This document shows, piece after piece, positions 36,948 through 51,549 of a stretch of DNA of 64,000 nucleotides. Below the pieces are notes generated by a model. That model was not told the origin of the DNA, ran no database searches, and saw nothing but the letters and a program-made list of their open reading frames with translations. Made by a program: the position numbers and the translations under genes. Source of the DNA: Sipunculus nudus (lineage: Eukaryota > Annelida > Sipuncula > Golfingiida > Sipunculidae); contig CM049316.1 of the NCBI GenBank assembly GCA_026874595.1, positions 9,664,839-9,728,838 on the forward strand, written 5' to 3'. Every line of letters begins with the position of its first letter. The first letter of the stretch is position 1.

Positions 36948-39900
36948 TTTTTAGCTCAGCTGACTTTCAGTCATGCTGGGCTATAGCGATGGGTCTTTGT
37001 CCAGCGTCCTTCCGTCTGTCCGTCCGGCCATCCGGCCGGCCGTCCGTCCGTTAGCAGGGCACAAATCGTAACCGTAGGGGCTAGGGCCATGAACCCTATG
37101 CAGTCTTAGAGGTTCTAAAAAGATCTCCTTGCAAACCTGAAATTAGGTCACTGCGACCTATATTCTCGAAGTTATGGGGTGTGTTTGCACCCCCCAGAAA
37201 TACTTCTTTTAGCCAAAATTTTCATCCAAAACCTTCCATCTTTCACTTACAGCTCACCTACCAACAGGGGAAGAACCATAATTATTTTGAGGTCACAAGG
37301 TCAAAGGTCAAGGTCACAGAACCAACTTCTTTGAAAAGCCTCAGGATGCATTTTTAGCCAAACCTTTCATCCCAATTCTTTGATCTTTCACATATAGCTC
37401 ACCTACTAAGTGGGAGAAGAATCCTATAGATGTTGAGGTCACAAGGTCAAAGGTCAGGGTCACAGGATCCACTTCTTTGAAAAGGTTGTGGACACATTTC
37501 AAGCTAGACCTTTCATTCCAAACCTTTCAGCACTGATATCGCTTCTCTGCCAACAGGGGAAAAGACCTGTTGATTTTGAGGTCAAAGGTCATGTTCACAG
37601 CACCCTCTTCTTGCGTGGAGTCATTTTAAGGCAAACTTTTCAATCTATAATTTCCATCTGTCATATATGGCTTGCCTACCAATAGGAGAAGAAGCCTATT
37701 GATGTTGAGTTCAAAGGGTCAAAGATCAAGGTCACAATATTGTTCTAAATGCTTGTGAACATATTTCAAGTGAAACTGTTCAACCCAAACTTTCAGTCTT
37801 TCACATATGCCACATCTGTGCATCACTGAATTTGATTCAAACTTCATATTTATGGGTCTTTTTGCATGAAGAAATAACTAATTGATTTTGAGGTCAGCTG
37901 GTCAGGAGGTTAAAGGTTGCAGGTCTAAGTTATTCACTCATTGGTTGCCAAGTAATTACACCCAGCCAGATGTAAGTGGTAAGTAATTACCCATCATTTA
38001 GAAAGAATCCAGTTGATATGTGGGCAAAAGGCCAAGGTCATAGGTCAGGGATGTTCATAATAACTTATTTTGTAGACCATCTCTATTTTTCTTTTCTTGT
38101 ATATATAACCATGGCACTCACAACTGGTACATGTCACTATGAGCCCATAATTGTTAGTGACACTTGTGATATATGACTCCCTTTTGTATCAGCTCACGGA
38201 GTGATAAGGATATATCATTAGTGCATAACAAAAACACTGTTGCTGGAATGCCCTGGCCAGGCATTAAGACTATGAGAGTTAAGTGTTAAGGTTTAGCTAC
38301 TGATTTATAAAATGATGGGAACATTTTGCAGTTTATATCATGGAATCATAGCAATAAACTTAGTTTTCTAGATATCTGAATATTATTATACAAATCATCA
38401 GATATACCAGCAAGTGTTTGTTCTGATAATATGTGGGTCTTTACCTGGATTTAGGATGGCTTTATTTGATTACAAGACTCTTAGTGATGCTTTCTGCATT
38501 TCTTTTCTTTTAGGTTTTGCAGTTTACCTACCCTGCTGACCCCATTGAATAGTAAGCTGATAATTAAAACAAATTGGACTTGCACTTTTTACATTTGCAT
38601 GTTCATAAATCTGATATGAGAGCTCTCCAACCTGATCATGCCTTTTGAATTGTTTTGGACATTCATAACTGTTACATTCTTTGAAGCAATTGCTACAAGT
38701 TTAGTGTCTTATTGGAGGATGTGTGATATCAAATGTCAGACTTGTCAGAAAACCATTATGTCTGCCAGGTAGCCATTTCAGAAATCCTTTTGCCAGGGCA
38801 GTTTCTGTGATTTTTTTATGATGTTTGGTCCTTTTTAGAGGATGTTTGTTGTTCAATTTCCGACCTGTCAGAAATCCAATATGGCCACCAGGAAGCCATC
38901 TTTAAATTCCTTTAGAACATATTATCTCAAGAACTATTAAAGTGAATGCAGTGGGATGTATATTAATGTTATCTTGCATTGGGTCAAAGATTTCTTAATA
39001 AATATGACCATTATTAATGAAAGCTCAGTACAGTTGACTTGTATTGAATAAAAATTAATATGGAAGCACCCGTTTCACAATAATTCTTGCATGGATTTCC
39101 TTGATCTTTTGCTATATTTTGATCTTAAGTGTGGCCTGTGTGGTATTCCTTTTGAGCCTGACAGGTATCGAGCAAGCTGTGGGATTAGTTCCTGATAGCT
39201 CAACAACCATACATTTTGCCTCAGACCAAAGATCATGAGGTCAAAGGTCAAGGTCACAGGACACATCTTCAAAAAGATGTGGATGCATTTTCAGCCAAAC
39301 ATTTCATCTGAGACATTTCATCTTGCACATACAGTTCCCCTGCCAATAGAGGAAGACGCCTGTCAATTGTGAGGTCACAAGGTCAAAGGTGAAAATCACA
39401 GGAGTCATATGTCCAAACATTACTTCCTGAGATGATAATGCAAGCTTGGATTAATATATGGATTTCAAACCTGACTTATATATGGCTCATCAATAAATCT
39501 AGACCTCTATTGATTTATATATAAAAGTGGATGATCTAATCAATTTTGGGGTCACAAGGTCAAAGGTCAAGGCCACAGGAGCCATCAAATTAGTTTCTGG
39601 ATGATAATTCCTGCTTTTATTGATGTATAGATTTCAAACTTGACTTATATATGTCCCATTGAAAAAGCAAGACTCCAATTGATTTTGGGGTCATGAGGTC
39701 AAAGGTAAAGGTCACAGGACCAACATCTTCAAAAAGATTGTGGATTGATAGATGGAAGAAACAATAATTGCTTGCCAAGTGTCAGTATATGCTGCTAAAA
39801 ATGGGGGCCTATTCTTAAAGGGGGGTGGGGGGCCTACTATGTCTGGGGATACTCTGGCATCTGCGGTGCCAAGAAATATCTAGTTCACTATGTTTTAACC

Positions 39901-40239
39901 AGACATATATGATAAGAATTTATGGTAATGTAGAAAGTTTAAACAAAATTGGCATATAGGTTCTGCAACAATTTTACTAGTAGTGAATCACAGCCCATGA
40001 TGTCGCAGGTCATGCTTGTTATTAGTTTCTGCAGACTGGTGGAGCCACCTGTATTTTTTTTTTTAATTTTTTTTTCTATTTTTTAGATATATTAATACAG
40101 ACACAATCTCAGCCTGTTGGTTAATCTGTTAGATGCTTCAGTTGAATGGGTATACCGGTATACTACCATTCAGATGATAAAATTTCCTTTTGCAAATCTC
40201 TTCCCAGTCAGCTGAGCGTCATGACCCATGGGTCACTTG
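36948..40239 (+). mobile_element. Family B HINE-like element B3
   Basis: It starts TTTTTAGCTCAGCTGACT at 36948 and ends CAGCTGAGCGTCATGACC, palindrome TGACCCATGGGTCA at 40222..40235 and CTTG at 40239. It follows B2 closely up to about 39228. It then has about 650 bp of additional units with GGTCAAAGGTCAAGG clusters (near 39240, 39378, 39555, 39695), rejoins at 39884, and carries another 190 bp of extra sequence (about 40018..40205) before the 3' end. This makes it 3.3 kb against 2.4 kb for B2. Confidence 0.87.
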
Positions 40240-43200
40240 TTTAATCTAGCATGCAGTATTCAATTGGATGTGAAGTTGGAGCCTGCATTCCTCCACCAAA
40301 ATCCTGATAAAACTCACCAACCTGGTTCTCAGTTGAACAAAGCCAACTCTTTATACATGAACGGCTGAAATGATAATCAAATTAAAAGGCTGTAAATGAT
40401 AATCCACTTTGAAGTTCACAGAAAATCAAGAGTAATGTAAACGTATACCTTAAATTTTCCATTTGTCTCTCCACACTTTCATATAATTTTTTGGTTATGT
40501 CATCTCATGTTCTGTACTTTCATCTAACATGCTTTAAATAAGTTACTTTTTTAAAACTTATATGAGCTTACACTTAAAGGTGAGGGGGGTCACTGTACTG
40601 TCTCCTTAAAATCAAGCAATTCTGGTGGTAAAACATCTTGTATTTCTACTTTATGTTTGAATAAATTTTAAAAATTAATACTCACGAGATCAAATATAAA
40701 AGATTGAGAATCAAGGATTTCCGTATAGTCATTATAAACATGCAGATACTCCAAGTCAGTCCCAGTGGGCTGGTAAAAATTTGCATCAGAATATTCCCAG
40801 TTGGTCAAAACAAAAGTCCTTTTGTGATTATGACTGAACCATCTCAGAACAGAATCTAGGGACAGCAGAAATTCAGGTCATATTCAAACAAATTCAGAAA
40901 ATTTGATGTCTTGATAGAGCAAGCACAATTTAATCGTGGGGCAGTCATATATATTCCATAGAAGCAAAATTTAATCTTGGGGTAGTCATATATAATCCAC
41001 AGAAGAATTAGTTAGTGATAACATTTATGTTTTAGCAACAAAAGATAAATCCCAAGTAAAGTTTAACCTCTTTGAAAATCATATGCCGAAATAATTGAGA
41101 TATTATTGGTACCAGTTACAGGGAGTAAGTCAAAGGAGAAATCAAAACTTGTGTTAACCAGCTTCTTATGAGTGGTCTGTTAATGTGTATTTCCAAAATA
41201 TTAACTGTAATATGACAGGTAAACATTTATACCTATTGTAAAAAAAAACATAACTGAAGCATTTCTGCAGACATTTTTGAAGATATATTGTTCTTTTACT
41301 CCTGTTTGATAGAGTCCTCAAAGAATTATGAAACTTTTTAAAGAGCTGGTGCTCTTTGTGGACTTAAAGCGATCTCCTCTAAGGACATAGATACCAAAAC
41401 TGCCAGACCATTAAATGTCCGGGGATAAGCTGACAGTGGGAGTGTCATTATATCTGACTACCGTCTCTCTGCTGTGACCATCTGTCAATCCAGCATCACC
41501 TGCCAATATTAAAGTGAATGTGATTTCAAATAACTTGAGAAAGGTTTAAGTCTCGAGGTTGAAGTCTCCCCTGGGGAGGAGCTGTCACTTGGCAAGGTGG
41601 TTTTGAGATATTCTTGAAGACTGACCCCTGTGACCTCTCAGTGAATACTGGATATCAGCTGTCTGTCTCCAGGAAGATTTCATTCCCTGTAGGGAACCTC
41701 TGGGTGAGATGTTTTCTGAAATCACCATGGGAACAGGATTAATAATTGGGTGGTGTTTCACCAGGAAGGTTACAAGAATAGGAATGCCCAAGTTAAAAAA
41801 GGGCTCAGCTGGCATATACCTTTACAAAGTATCATGGGCTGAACTTAAGGAGGGAACATGTTTGCCTTACTCTTTTAGGGTGGGATTTACCTTCTGTTCC
41901 CTCACTTGTTAGCAGAATTAAGAACAGTTTCTTTAGTTCTGAGATACTTTCATCAATCAGATAATAGTTTCATCTTTTTCCTTCAACAATCATTCAGTTA
42001 CACATCTCTTGTTGATCAAATGTAGGAAATTTTAAAATATGAATAATCTAGTGTTGAAAATTTAAATTAGCAAATATTAGTTCTGTTTGATGAAATATAT
42101 GTCATAATATGTGGTGAGAGTGAAGAAAATTATGAAATTTTTTTTGGAGGATTTTGTTGTGTTTGTCATTAGCATGGTGGGTTGGTAGAAGCAGAATTTG
42201 ACCAGTTGTCTTTATTTCGGGGGGGGGGGGCCTTCTGTCAGTACTCCTTATGACTGTCCCCATCACATTTCCTTATGCAGTAAAGAAGGCCCATGCAAAT
42301 AATACTTTACATCACAAGTTGTTATGAAGAGGTATGGAAATTACAATACCCTTTTAATAAAACCTGCAATCTGCATTTATATGAAAAAGTTTCAAACTTC
42401 TGTAACTGTTAGATAACTGTTTTTGCGAATGGATTTTATCTATAGAAGGACTGGAGAAAATGATTTTAATTTTAACTTATTTGGTAATTCAGCTGGAATA
42501 GTTTTGATGCACTGATTCATCTGTGATTCATTCAGTGAATATGACAGTCTCAGCAATCTGTGAAATGATGAAGTCTGAAACCAAGATTTTATGTATTTTC
42601 TTCCTAATGCTTTCACATTGGTAAATGATTAAAAAAATACTTTTAAAAACAGATGGTATGCATAATATGACTCCATAAGGATTAAACAAAACATTGTTGG
42701 TGAATTTCAACCATCCCATCATGTGAGATGTCATCACATGAAATCCCCTAACATCGCACCAGTGTACTAATTATTACAGACTATACAGAAAATATCTTTC
42801 TGGAGAAAATAGGGTGTACAAAGTAATTAATGCAGGATTTGAACTAATATAGACATTATAGTAGTACTTTTCATCTGGAATTTCACCTAAGTTTTCCAAC
42901 AGTTTGAAGTCCTTCAGCACTCAGGCAGCATCCTATTAAATGATAAACTAGATACATGCCTGTCAGTTATAAAGTGTTTTTCTTTACAAAGCCAGTTTTC
43001 TGCAGACTTAAAGAAACTTTGCTTCATGCACTCTGGTAGTTATGATACTGGTTGCGGCTTTATGATCAGTAGTTCTCCTGAGAGCTACCACAGAAAACTT
43101 TTTGTCATCCCTCTTATTGAAATATTCTCAGGTGGACTTTTCTTATCTGTCATGCTGGCAATCTATTTATTCTGCAGCCTGTGTATAATCAATTTCTGCA

Positions 43201-44561
43201 ATATATTTTCTTTTACATTTCCCAAGTAGAAAATTTAGACTCTGTACTTTAATGTATTTTGTATCTCTTAGGAAAACACCAAAATTTATCTGTGTCTTAC
43301 AGTACATACTGATGAATAAGGAAAGATTCAATCTTCCATTTTGCTGATTGAGTTAGTAAAATGTGGGATTGAATTGTTTGGTTTCTAGTTGTGATGCAAG
43401 TTGTAATCAATTTGTTATCCAGTAATCTTGATTATAATAGATAAATCCTTCTAATTTATATCCATTTTTTTATAAACTTTTTGATTGTAAAATTACAAAA
43501 TTAAAGTGGTCAGCTGCTTCCATCCACAAACATTTCATATGTGACACTTAAGATTATTCAAAAACCTTAATCCATCTTGATTAAAAGGATCATGTGCACC
43601 ATCTCAAGAACCATTCAAGCAATTACCCTGAAAGTTTTACTGAAAATTAACACCTGTGAGAGCGTGTAGGCTATAGAATTTCAGACCTGCTGGAAATACA
43701 ATATGGCCACCAGGCAGCAAACTTGGAATCAGATTTTGAGCAGCCACAAAGCCCCCATTTAGAGGAAATGGGCATTGTAGTGCTCTAATCTGGATCCAAG
43801 GTCCCAGTCATTAATTATGGTAAAATTAAAAATTCTCACACTGCATAATGAATTGGCTATTCTAAAAATTGCTAAAAAAAATAAAAAAAAGTCTCTGTCC
43901 ATATCAGAGCTTAGGGATTTGGTCATATGGCGATTTATTTCAGTTAAAGATGGAACATTCGTGATAAAGAATGGATAAAGAATGTTTGGATGATTAATGT
44001 GCAACAGTTAATGTTGTGAGAAGTTGCTTTATTTTTAGATTTGATGGTAGATGCAACTCTGCAGTATTTACAAAGTCTGTTTTACAGATTTGTCAGGTTT
44101 GAATAATCATTAAATGCAGCTGATTTCATTTAAGTAAGATTTAGTGATGCATATCTTATCATATCATCTGATAAATTTCCATAATCTCATCAGAAGTCAT
44201 GATTTATGTATTGCACAGATTTTTTTAAATGCTCAAGTAATAATCTTATGTGACTAATGTTCCTATAATATTTGGTACATTTGGCTTGTTTGCGCTTCAC
44301 CTTGCCTGAACTGGTTAACGGTAATAAGCTGCTTTCACAGGTTGTGGATTTATATTAAGTGAAGCTGTTTCTAATGCAGAGAAAATTTAACGTTCAGATT
44401 AGCTGAAATTTTATTATAAATATTTCAATATTTCAGTGAAATAATTTATGAAATAAAGAATTATCCATTTAAGTGGAAGTTAGATATGCTTAATGAAATT
44501 ATTAAAATTGAATGGATATTTGATTAGTTTTATGACTTTTTAAAATTAAGTTGATAATTGA
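40240..44561. other. No supported gene; small repeat fragments
   Basis: A G12 tract lies at 42219..42230. At 43585..43725, phrases ATCTCAAGAACCATT and ATATGGCCACCAGGCA match the tail of family B, so this is an old fragment of that family with its segments in a different order. No exon is supportable in the rest. Confidence 0.5.
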
Positions 44562-47500
44562 TTTTTAGCTAAGCTGACTATAAGTCATCTGAGCTATAGT
44601 CATGGTCCATTGTCTGTCGTCCGTCCGTCTGTCCGTCCGTCCGTCTGACCGTCTGTCTTGCCGTCTGGATGTCCGTCCGTAAGACTGGCACATTTCGACA
44701 CCGTTGGACCTACGAATCTGAATTTCGGCATACAGTTAGATGTCCCCAAAATCTCCTACCATGCCAAAAATTGTGTCAATAGGACTTCGTTCCTTTGAGA
44801 TATTAAGGAAAAACCTCAATTTTTTATTAGAAATCTATTTTCACACTTCAGGACTACCTAATATCAAAACCACTCATCTGGTTTTCTTCATATTTACCAT
44901 AAATATTCCTCTATATAGTTCCTATGTACATGCCAGATATTAAGTCAGTATTATTTAATTTAAAAAAGTTATGGGCCCAAACATAATGGACTTTGTAAAA
45001 AAATCAGGAAGATATTTGGTCACTTAAGGCCAAAAGTGTTAAAGGTAGGGACTTTTTTCCAGTAATACAACTTTAATCAATCAAAATTTAATTGTATACC
45101 AAAAATTAGATCAAAATTTGTTAAATGTTTTTAAATATTGGCAAAAATATAAAATTGGTACCTTAAATTTTGCCCAACTTTGGCCATGGCACGTTTTTTT
45201 CCTGTAAGTACTGTGGATTTAATTTTCACACCATGTATACATAAGGATTTAATCTGTTAAAATCTGAAATTTGAAAATAAAAGCTGCAAAATTAGGCTAG
45301 TTATTGAATTTTTTTGGAGGCTCTTGTTGTATTCCCTTACATTGACAAGCAGTCCACTTTGATGCCTGTAGGTCATTCAGTGCACATCTCTATGCTCCCC
45401 AGGCTGTTGACATAATTTTAGATGTCCCCAAAATCTCCTACCATACCGAAAATTGGGTCATTAGGACTTTGTTCCTTCGAGATATTAAGGAAAAAAACTC
45501 TGTTTTCCATAAAAAAAAGCCATTGTTTCACTTAAAGGCTGCCTAATATCAAAACCACTGATCTGTTTTTGATCGTATTTAGTATTCACATTCTTTTATA
45601 CATTTTCTATGAACATACCAAAAATTAGGTCAGTATTGGGTATTATTTTGAAGTTATGGGCCAAAACATAATGCAATTTTTTAAAAAATCAGGAAATATA
45701 TTTACTCACCTAACATGAGAATTGCTGAACCTAGAGACTTTTTTTCAGGAATATGACTTTATTTAATCAAGATTCAATTGTTTACCCAAAATTAGATCTG
45801 AATTTTGCAAATTTTTCAAGTTATTAGCATAAATAAAAAATCAATACCTTAAATTTTGTCCAACTTTGGCACTGTTGATTTAATTTTCCCAGCATATATG
45901 CATAAGGATTTAATCTTTTAAAATCTGAACTTTCAAAAGAAATTGATTGGAATGAATAGCTTTTATTCATGTTTTCATACACCATGTCAAGTGTTGTTTA
46001 CATCTAGCCCACCTAGTAGTACAGCCTTCACTTGCATTATGTAACCCACCCCAGGCAGCTTACCTTGGCCCAGCTTGGCCACTACTAGCAGGCTTCCCCT
46101 CTGCCCTGCACTCAACCCACCCCCCCCCCCCCCCCCCAGCTGGTGCATAAACTAGATGAATGTTATAATTTTTCTGCATTTTATTTTATTCTTGGACATG
46201 CTACATTTTAGATTTTGTATTGAACCACCAGGGTTACAATGATTAAAAGTGTACATTTAATTGTGTCCACAAAGTGGTGTATTGCTGTGAAAGTGTGGAT
46301 GTTCATGAGATAAGTAATTCCTTACTTCAGAAGAGTAAAAACTTCACCAGGTGTGAAATTGACTATTTATTCCAGTAATAAATTAAAACTGGGATAGTAA
46401 TTAGCACAATGATATTGTTTGTCCCTCATTCAACCAACAGTGTGTATACTTTATTTGAAAAGATGTTTTTTTTTATCAAATTTACTGAATCTTTTATTTT
46501 ATTTTGGTGAATAAAATTAAGCATGTACTGAAAACTCCAATGTGCAAAACTTTTTAATAGTGATTCAAGGAATATTCTTGTAGATGCCATGTTGTGGCAT
46601 TATTTTCTTTTAAATTCAGTTTAAACATTTATGATTTAAAAATAATAAAATATATGTGTATGCATAATATGACCCAATATGAGCTACACTCTGGATATAT
46701 AATGATTGCAACTTTTGCAACAATTCTAATATTTTAACTTATAGTTTCAGTTTTTTACTCTGTATATATAATGATTGCAATTTTTGCAACAATTCTAATA
46801 TTTTAACTTATAGTTTCAGTTTTTTTATTAAAAATTTATAAAACATGTAATTAAAAAAAATGATTCAGATAAAAACTTCTTAATGGAAAAAGTGGATATG
46901 CAAAAAAATAGGCTTATATATAAACTTAAATGCATTATTCCCTTGAAAGTGAAATAAAGGTATTAGTCCATTCTGTTCACTTGCCTGTCCATCTGTAAAT
47001 TTTCATATGCATCACAGTATCTCAAAACTTTTACTGTTTTTCTTCATGACAGTCTTGTCAGAGTATTAGTTTGCAATCATATATTTAGAACTTTACTATA
47101 ACCATTTAGGAGGGCCCCTTTCCTCTGAGCTTTTCATATTCTTATATAAATGAAAAACAATACAATAGAATATTTCTACATCCACCTTCGTGCTGCCCTC
47201 ACTTTTCCCTTCTCTCGAACCCCATCCCAAAGTCAGCCTCAGTAAGCAAGAACAGGATGAATCAGATATATTCATACTTTAATATTTTGTATAACTATTC
47301 GTCCCTAGGTACGTATGTACATGCTAGAAATTATGTCAATATTGTGTAATATGTAGACATAGTGGGCATCACAATAATGTACCTTGTCAAGACTAAAGAG
47401 ATATTGTGTCATACAGTCACAAATTCATAAATCACTTCATCAGCATAGTTAATCATAACATCATATCTGTCAAATTGAAAGCTTGCAGACTACCATACAC

Positions 47501-47822
47501 TTTAGATCCTTCAACAAATAGCCTTATCATCATTCTACTACTGCTTATTATTGCTGTCATTGCATTCATATTTGCTCAAATATATCACAATTTTCAACCC
47601 CTCCTAAATAAATAAAAAATAAACCACTATATTTTACTCTATTAGTCCATCAGTCAGGTAATTTCATTTATCATTTACTCACATATTACATTACATTCCT
47701 TTATAATAGCCCAACATGTCCATGATATTCATAAGCTTTATTGACTCGATATAGTATCACAGTGGAGAAACATTTAAAGTCCAATCACGATCAGCTGAGT
47801 GCCGTGACCCATGGGTCCCTTG
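44562..47822 (+). mobile_element. Family A HINE-like element A3
   Basis: It begins TTTTTAGCTAAGCTGACT at 44562 with a long TCCG-rich block. Internal units start near 44739 and 45418, and a third, much diverged one is recognisable around 47310..47400. It ends CAGCTGAGTGCCGTGACC, a near-perfect palindrome at 47805..47818 (one mismatch), and CTTG at 47822. A C18 tract (46120..46137) and a 69-bp tandem duplication lie inside. No protein is encoded. Confidence 0.75.
46688..46825. repeat. Two-copy 69-bp tandem duplication
   Basis: The units 46688..46756 and 46757..46825 both start ACTCTG and contain TATATAATGATTGCAA and TTTTAACTTATAGTTTCAG. They differ at only a few positions, so the duplication is recent relative to the element that contains it. 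Confidence 0.9.
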
Positions 47823-50800
47823 TTTTATGAATAAGAGAATTATTTCAGTTAATCAGGAAAATTGATCAATATCCAATATGGATTTAAACAGGCCATTACC
47901 AGAGTTTTGCTGGGGAGGATCTAGTGTGTCTGTCATGAAATTCTGATAAAGTAGAAATGGTAGAACATTTTCTCTTGAATTTGTAATATTCATAGACTAA
48001 ATATAATTCCTTATTCGAGGAACAAGTCAGCCATGTACTAAATATTGATATCAGTAATTTAAAATATAAAGATAAGGTGTTTTTACTGTCAAACAGCGAT
48101 GCAGAAAACTGCAGGATTTGCATCATGAATACTGAATAGTAGGATGTATATTGTTACTTTCACTCACTACTGGGCCATAACATTTAAAATTTGTTGTTGA
48201 ATTAGTTGCATAAATATATAGTGCTTCACTAACAATTGAGGCTGAATGTGTTAATATGCATGTGTAAACTTTTAAAAAAAATATGTATGTGTTGCATTCG
48301 AATAAACTACACATGTACAACTTCTACATTAACTAAATTAAGTAAACTGTTGCTGGCCATGATGTATCAGTTCATCATATCATCATCACAGAAACAGTGT
48401 GTCTCAGCAGCCGGTGGACTTTACTTAACGTCTACCTGATGAGGTTTAACAAACAGTCGAGAATGATGTGGACTTTGCCTTAAACAGCAGCATGGACCAA
48501 TTATTCAAATGAACCACCAATAAACCATCACGGCTTCATTGACAGCTCCTAATTAAAGATTCTGCAAAAGGGACAACATTGACATATTAATTTGGTTTAA
48601 TTCATCTCAAGTTTAGACACATGATCAATTGCTTACATAATTACCCTGACAAGGAATTATATAAGAAGGTTACCCTTCTCTTGTTGTTCTTGATGTCATT
48701 TTAGATTTTCTTAGTCTGTTCTTTGAAATTAGAAGATTATCATGTACTTTGAACCCAAGTACAGTTGAACCTGTGAAAATAAAGGAAAGAAAACATCCAT
48801 GGTTTGACACAGTTGCCTTTTATTTGGTGGTCGTAATTTAAGTACCATATTGTAAGGACCTCAGAATTCTTGCAGACTTCCTGGTAAGCAATGAAATAGA
48901 ACTTGTGTCAGTTTGAAACTGAATTTATCTGTGTATTATAATAATCAATTATTAATTTTGACTTTGATGGGCTTTATGATCGTAGAAGGCTAAATGTTTT
49001 AATCAGGCCAATGTGATATCAGGTGCTTCTTTTCAGGGTGCCTTCACAGGGTCTTGACAATTTTTTAAGTCCTTTCATTTAAGCTTATTGTGAAAACCTG
49101 AAAAATACCTCTTTTCTCTTAAAATTACTCTTTTATCAGTTTAAATATAATAAATGTGCACCAAATTTCATCATTTGTGATCATTTTCCGATACATCAGG
49201 CATTCAGATGAATTCTTTTACCACAAAAGAAAAAAATTTTGTTTCAAGGATCATTACCTGATAGAACCTTTGGAGCAACATGGTTTGAACTCACTTTATT
49301 GTGTTTCTCTGAGTAAATGAAAATAAATTGAGTGTGATTAGAATGATATTTCCTTTATTATCAGTGGGGATACACTGTTCTATAAAAAAAATATTTTCTG
49401 GTTATTTTTTCAAGGATATTGAAACTGAACAAAGGACAAGTGCATGAAATTATCCCCATCACAGTATGTGGGGTACTTCAATCATTGCAGAGAGAGCCAA
49501 CTTCCTACAACAGGTGATTTAATCATGTTGTGTTTTGAAGGTTACACAGTAAACATGTGGTCCAGAATGAGCAAGAATCAGTGCTCTGTTGAATGTTCTC
49601 TGGTTGAAGAAAAAATGCTTTCCTCTGCTTGAGGAATTAAAAAAAAATACCTCATGAGGTGGCATTTAATGTTAATAGATTATATTATGTTGCAGAAACA
49701 TATGCTTCTTTTGCAAACAAAGATGAATGTATCAATGTCCTTTAATTGTGTGTTACATGCATAACACCTGTTATATGCCCTATAATTGCTGATGCCTACT
49801 GAATGTAAATGGACTGGACATTGGGAGTGCAAGTCATTAACTGCAGAGTTACAGTTCACAGAGTGCATAATGGGTTTCATGCAAGGTGGTGCAGAGAAGC
49901 ATCTGGAACGTCGACAGCCTGACGGCAATCATCACTGAAGTGACCTCGCCAGTCGTTCTGGGGCTTCAGGTGGCTATCTTGTAATTCAGAAAACTGACAC
50001 ATGGAGTGGGATTGGTGGAAATACTATTTCATTTAATTACTCGGTAAAATTGTTACTGCCTGCGTTGAGAATTGTGTTTTGGCTGGGGCCGCAGTGGTTG
50101 ATGGTTTCGGTAACAGATGATGATGGTTAAAGTCACATGATCATGATTCATTATTAGCTAGGAAATTTATAACATGACAGGCAAACTGACTAATATTGAG
50201 TTTCCGTGTGTAAAATGGTAAGCACATCAAGCTGAAGATAATATACTGTTTTTAATTCATTTGGACAATATATTGCTTTTTTTATCAGATTATATACATA
50301 TCCAGGAAGATTATTAAAGGATTGCTCAGCCATATTTTACTCCCTACAGTATGGTCGCACCTCATCAACAGATCCAGTGCTGATGTATGGGACCACAATA
50401 TATATGTCCACTTTATATATATATATATGTTCATTTACATTTAATCAAAGATTCCCTTCATATATATATATAAGACCCGACTCATATAGTATTATTGATA
50501 TATGTTTCATTTTAAGTGCTTTCATTCAAGCTGGAACATTTTCTAAAAGAAAGTTTAAAGATAATGATGTAAAGATAATAAATAAATGATGTAAATGATA
50601 ATAAAAGATATATGATAATGTGAATGCTTTGTGTTATTTATTCTATTAATGAAATGAGACAAGTTAACAGGGTTTCATTGACTTGATAAAGCGTTGCTGC
50701 TCTTGCTATATCAGTAATAGAAGCGCAGTATTGACAGAATATTATCTGTGCAGGTTGGTGATCAAATTAATATTTTGTGTGCATTATTGATGGTTGTATA

Positions 50801-51549
50801 GTTATTTATACACAGAATGATATACCTAGTACTCAGAATTGTGATTTGGTATAAAACAGGCAGCAAAAATTATAAAGCACCACATGAAAGCTGTTTTGTG
50901 TCCAATAGAGAAAAGGGTCAGGTTAACTTCTTTGCTGAAGCTCAGAATCTGTCATCTATGAAGCCAGATGAAAGGTCTCATCAACATGTATTTTTCAAGC
51001 AATTAAATGATATGAGAGACCAGAGGCCGCTATGTTATTGATAAACACACAATTGGCATGACAGAATCATACATTGTATGGTTTTTATGATGTATTGGTT
51101 TTGCGAGGCAGTATGGCTGATTAAAATGAATCACAGATTTTAGGTAGCTATATCACAGAACTCCAGGGAGCCATTTAATGTACCGTCAGACTCAGTTCAC
51201 AGTAACCAACCAGGCATTCAAAGCATGAAAATCTTGATTTGTAGCACAACACTGTTAGAATACATGTACATGTATTGTAGTTAGGGTATTTCAGGCCATA
51301 TCTAATTCATTTGACTTTGACAGAAATCATCCCACAGAGCCAGTCAACTTTTGTTTTTAAATATATTTTCAGTTACAAAAGGTGCAGGTTAGTATTTCTC
51401 ATATTATTAGATGATTATAATAACTAGTTTTTTATGAGAAAGCTGAAACCACACATCAGCCAGTTCAGATAAAGAATAGAATAAAATTAACACTGCATTC
51501 ACACTGAGCTCAGACCATCTCCAGAATTTAACCTGACTTTGGCAGAACT
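47823..51549. other. No supported gene
   Basis: A MITE-end-like CAGTTGAACCTGTG occurs at 48762..48775, and short AT microsatellite runs occur near 50414 and 50461. A short exon-like frame at 49876..49970 has a plausible acceptor, but its donor is weak and its product unrecognised. Confidence 0.45.

Noticed and set aside
48434-48470. CTGATGAGG sequence considered as a hammerhead core
   Set aside because: There is no GAAA at the required position and helix II does not pair.
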